Assembly: GCA_028456385.1 (NCBI GenBank)
Contig: JALNQF010000026.1
Coordinates: 248,001 to 312,000 of the forward strand
DNA length: 64,000 nucleotides
Origin: Ophiosphaerella korrae
Lineage: Eukaryota; Ascomycota; Dothideomycetes; Pleosporales; Phaeosphaeriaceae
Reading direction: 5' to 3'
The translations under genes were made by a program, and so were the position numbers. Shown here one piece after another: positions 61,131 to 64,000 of this stretch. The notes under the pieces were generated by a model. That model worked only from the letters and a program-made list of their open reading frames with translations. It was not told the DNA's origin and searched no databases. Within the stretch, counting starts at the first letter, position 1. Each line of letters begins with the position of its first letter.

Positions 61131-62167
61131 ATGAGTAGCGAAAATGGTGCTAGCGGCATTCCCCGCTCGTCTGAGATCACACCGTTGCCAACTGCCATGA
61201 CAGCAGCTGCGTGTATGGGCATTGCTTGGTACCTATGTACTGAGCTCAACATCCGCCTCCTGATCCGTTCAACACGCCGCAGTTTGTATTTCTGGTCTTG
61301 TTTGGCATGCTCCTGGGGCATCACCTTACATCTGATATTCATTCTCTTACTTGATTTCAAAGTCTTTGAAAACTATGGAGCCATTGTTATCATCCACTTC
61401 ACGTGGTGTATATACGTCGTGTCGCAATCCGTCGTCCTATACTCCCGGCTGAATTTGGTTCTCAAGAAGGTGTTTGTAGGACGCTGTGTACTGGCCATGA
61501 TCATCTTCACCGGAATATTTTTTGGTCTGACGACCGTAATTCTCGGACTGATTGCAGTAATTAGCCTACCCTTTACCTCACACCTCTCACTAACACGTTC
61601 AAGCGCCAACCCAAAATGCTCACCAAACTTACCACGGCCAACATGATCTGGGACAAGATCCAACTCGCAGTTTTCTTTGTCCAAGAAACGCTCATCTCCA
61701 TCCTCTACATCCGCGAAACCTCCATGCACCTTAAAAACATGAGCCTCCTCGGCACAGACCGTAAAACCACTCGCCGAGCCCTCCACCACCTCATCTACAC
61801 CAACATGTTCATCATCTGCCTCGACTGTAGCCTCATTGGCCTCTGCTACGCCGGCTTCTTCTTCCTCCAAGGCTTCTACAAAGCCGCCATCTACGCCATC
61901 AAACTGCGCACCGAATTCACCATCCTCAACCAACTACGCTCCGCCCTGCCTGGCGGCACCGGCCACAAGTCTGACTACGGGCATACCGGTGGTCAATCGA
62001 ATTTTGGCCGCAATGCTAATGCTAGACGGAGGGGCAGCCAGGATAGCGATGTCGAGATGGTGGGGATGAAGGACGATGGCGGGAAGATTAGAGTGCAGAA
62101 GGATATTGTGGTTACGACGACTAGGAGCAGTTTGGATCGTGGGGGGTCGGGAAGTGGTGGGAGGTAG
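61131..62167 (+). CDS. Multi-pass membrane protein, DUF7703-type (fungal seven-TM)
   Basis: Model join(61131..61556, 61604..62167), 329 aa. Hydrophobic segments: TAMTAAACMGIAWYLC, LYFWSCLACSWGITLHLIFILLLDF, AIVIIHFTWCIYVVSQSVVLY, VFVGRCVLAMIIFTGIFFGL, LAVFFVQETLISILYI and MFIICLDCSLIGLCYAGFFFL, which fits a seven-helix fungal-specific family usually annotated DUF7703. A polar, Gly/Arg/Asp-rich cytosolic tail of about 70 residues ends the protein. The intron GTAATT...TTCAAG joins LIA|RQPKM; the donor is weak, but the frame and the following DKIQLAVFF segment support it. The function is unknown. Confidence 0.8.
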
Positions 62168-63239
62168 ATAATGAGTGGGTGGAGCCTAGTTCAGGATGGG
62201 ACTTTGTGCTGTGCGTTTTATATAGTATAGAGAAGAGTAATTATAAGTTTAAACTATGCTGGTTTTTGGTGGTGTTTGTCACGTGAATATTTGCGTAGGT
62301 GCTCGAGTTGATGGGGGTAAACTACCTATGTAGCGTACGTAGGGGCGTGGCGCATGTGTGATATATGCTGTAGGGTTGTAAGGCTGTAGGGCTGAGATGA
62401 GCCGGCCTGTACAACGCATACTATTTTGTATTTGACTCGGTGGTGATCCATGAGTTACGATAGTTTGATACTACTCTTTAATTTGTGGGCCCAGGTATTA
62501 ATGTAGGAGTTTCGGCTGGCATAGCAAATAGCACTTAGCACATATGGGAAGTATATATCTAGTCACGTGAGAACGGTAGGTTTGGTCTAACGCCAACTTC
62601 CATCCTGAGCAATATCGTTCAAAGGTGTAGTCATGCTACTGAGGTGCATACTAAAAGGTTTAAGGCTTGAAGTAGTAGGTCTGAATGATATATTCGACTT
62701 TACACTTCCGTACTCGACGTTGTTTGATAACTATATTTCTTCTTAGTTGTTTTGTGCAGTGGAACAGGGCCACGACGTAACACCTATCGTGTGCGATCAC
62801 CTGATGGTCGTGCTCATTATCCAGGTAGTGTTGCCGATTATGACATGACAATCAATTGTGAGTCGAGAATAAAACCAAAGGTATTCCAATGATTACAGAT
62901 TATCAAGATCAATACTGCAAATCTGGTGCTATGACCTTCAATATATGTCCACATTGCCCACGTACGGCACAATTCTGGCTTCGCAACGCCACCGAGCTGT
63001 TCCGCCGTGGTGTATGGGGTACCGTTTATGATCAATGCGACAGTGGCACTCATGAAAATGCATTATTCCAATATGTCACCACAGAAATATGTCAAATGTT
63101 GCAGTTGAAAGGTAGTCATGGAAGGTAAATACGTGAGAATCACAACAATGTATAAAAGGTTTGAAGATAACGAGAAGTTTTGTTTCGTACAACGTTACAG
63201 GTTTACTTGTACAAAGTATCGACACCTTGAGACAACAAG
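62168..63239. other. Intergenic region, AT-rich
   Basis: About 1.07 kb, AT-rich around 62500-62700. The ORFs (for example 62889-63128) are short and unconvincing. The right end holds the promoter of the SRR1-like gene. Confidence 0.4.
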
Positions 63240-64000
63240 ATGCCAACCCAAGAGGAAGACCAGGAGGAGACTCCTCTAACGAAGCTGTACAGGATGCTTG
63301 AAACACGCCCACGGCCGCGAGTTTGGAGTTTTGAAACTACACGAAAACTAGATAAGATTTGTAAACGAATTCATGACGAGAACTATGCAGCTTTGTTGCT
63401 TCATAACCAGGAAAACTGGACGCCTGAGCTTTCGAAGCAGAAAATGAAGTCATTAAAGGAAGAATTGTTGAACGACTACGGATACATAAAAGCTCTGTGT
63501 GATGCGGGGACTCCTTACTCAAAGACCGTAGAGACTGAACTCGACGAAACAATACTGTCATGTCATTTCACAGATGCGACCCTCTTAGGCTGATCTACAA
63601 TGTGCCTGTGGGCTGTTTTATTCCCTTCCAAATCATTCACTTGAATTGGCAGATCCAATGTCAAGAGAGCTGCGGGGTGGTGGAAGATAATCAGGCATGG
63701 CTCTTCTGGAAGCATCGATGGGAAACTGGGCAGGTCACAATGAAGGGTTTCGTGTATATACGTACCCCAGGATGGGCTGGATTTAAGGAGTGGGGGCTTC
63801 TTGTTGATCTCCCAGATGACGAGAAGGATGATCATCACAGATCAGCTAAGCCGTGGCGTCAAGATCGGCGTCGAATAGCAAAGGCTATCAGACGCTCGTC
63901 CTGGCTGGGAAATCTCCTGAAGGTTGACCAAGTCATCTGCCTCGGCTTGGGCCATTTGAGCTGGAACGATAGTCGGAGCTTCGTAAAGCATCTTGCCGCC
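63240..64000 (+). CDS. SRR1-like domain protein, partial (3' end outside window)
   Basis: The start ATG at 63240 opens an N-terminal helical exon (PTQEEDQEETPL, ELSKQKMKSLKEELLNDYGY) that stops at 63593 if unspliced. A second frame, open from 63560 to the window end, reads CDPLRLIYNVPVG, AWLFWKHRWETGQV and ends VDQVICLGLGHLSWNDSRSFV, which matches the SRR1-domain core (a conserved FGLGS-like turn). The two join in phase if an intron 63497-63573 (GTGTGA...TTTCACAG) is removed, giving KAL|CDPLRL; I model join(63240..63496, 63574..>64000). SRR1 domains were named from a plant circadian and phytochrome regulator and occur widely in fungi with unknown biochemistry. The donor is not ideal, so the join is tentative. 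Confidence 0.65.

Overview
This window is nuclear DNA of a filamentous ascomycete fungus. It has compact genes on both strands, many 45-70 nt spliceosomal introns with GTAAGT/GTATGT-like donors and CTAAC/CTAAT branch points just before the acceptor, and fungal-type gene families. The repertoire (chitin deacetylase with CBM18 modules, Vip1-type RRM protein, DUF7703 membrane protein, SRR1-like protein, UNC93-like permease) fits a Dothideomycete, probably Pleosporales. That placement is inference. I found no transposase, reverse transcriptase, viral gene, rRNA or convincing tRNA.

Layout: the 3' end of a carboxylesterase (2-793); a divergent kinesin (1193-3498); a PHD-finger protein (3721-5252, minus); a CoA-transferase (5487-7189, minus) sharing a 182-bp promoter with riboflavin synthase (7372-8185); an unknown multi-exon protein (9277-11126); protein arginine methyltransferase 1 (11642-12963); TFIIIB subunit BRF1 (13454-15607, minus); a small acidic nuclear-type protein (16472-17272); a chitin deacetylase with four chitin-binding modules (18925-21175, minus); a PLC-like phosphodiesterase (23478-25137, minus); a kelch protein (25822-27180, minus); a mitochondrial ABC1/ADCK-type kinase (27618-29831, minus); a Baeyer-Villiger-type monooxygenase (30123-32061, minus); an amino-acid/choline-type permease (33604-35581, minus); a Vip1-like RRM protein with a metallothionein-like tail (36474-37463, minus); an FGGY sugar kinase (37860-39768, minus) divergent from EMC10 (40329-40941); an RRM protein (41360-42262, minus); a probable spliced non-coding transcript (about 42.4-43.2 kb); SFH5 (43681-44834); a TMEM135-like membrane protein (45006-46595, minus); glucosamine-6-phosphate deaminase (47231-48567, minus); an UNC93-like permease (49922-51508); a hexokinase-family kinase (53274-55016); a membrane-anchored glutaredoxin (57536-58367); an unknown coiled-coil protein (58910-59545); a DUF7703 membrane protein (61131-62167); and the start of an SRR1-like gene (63240 to the window end).

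Most genes look like ordinary housekeeping or accessory fungal genes with no operon logic. One cluster may be functional: glucosamine-6-phosphate deaminase, an UNC93-like permease and a hexokinase-family kinase lie together at 47-55 kb, resembling fungal N-acetylglucosamine catabolic clusters. The points I consider most worth a second look are the multi-intron, ORF-poor region at 42.4-43.2 kb carrying box C/D-like elements, the RRM protein with a Cys-rich tail, the start codon split by an intron in the deaminase gene, and a near-perfect 40-bp inverted repeat at 35.74-35.87 kb. Exon coordinates were derived by eye from splice signals and reading-frame continuity, and are stated with their uncertainties.
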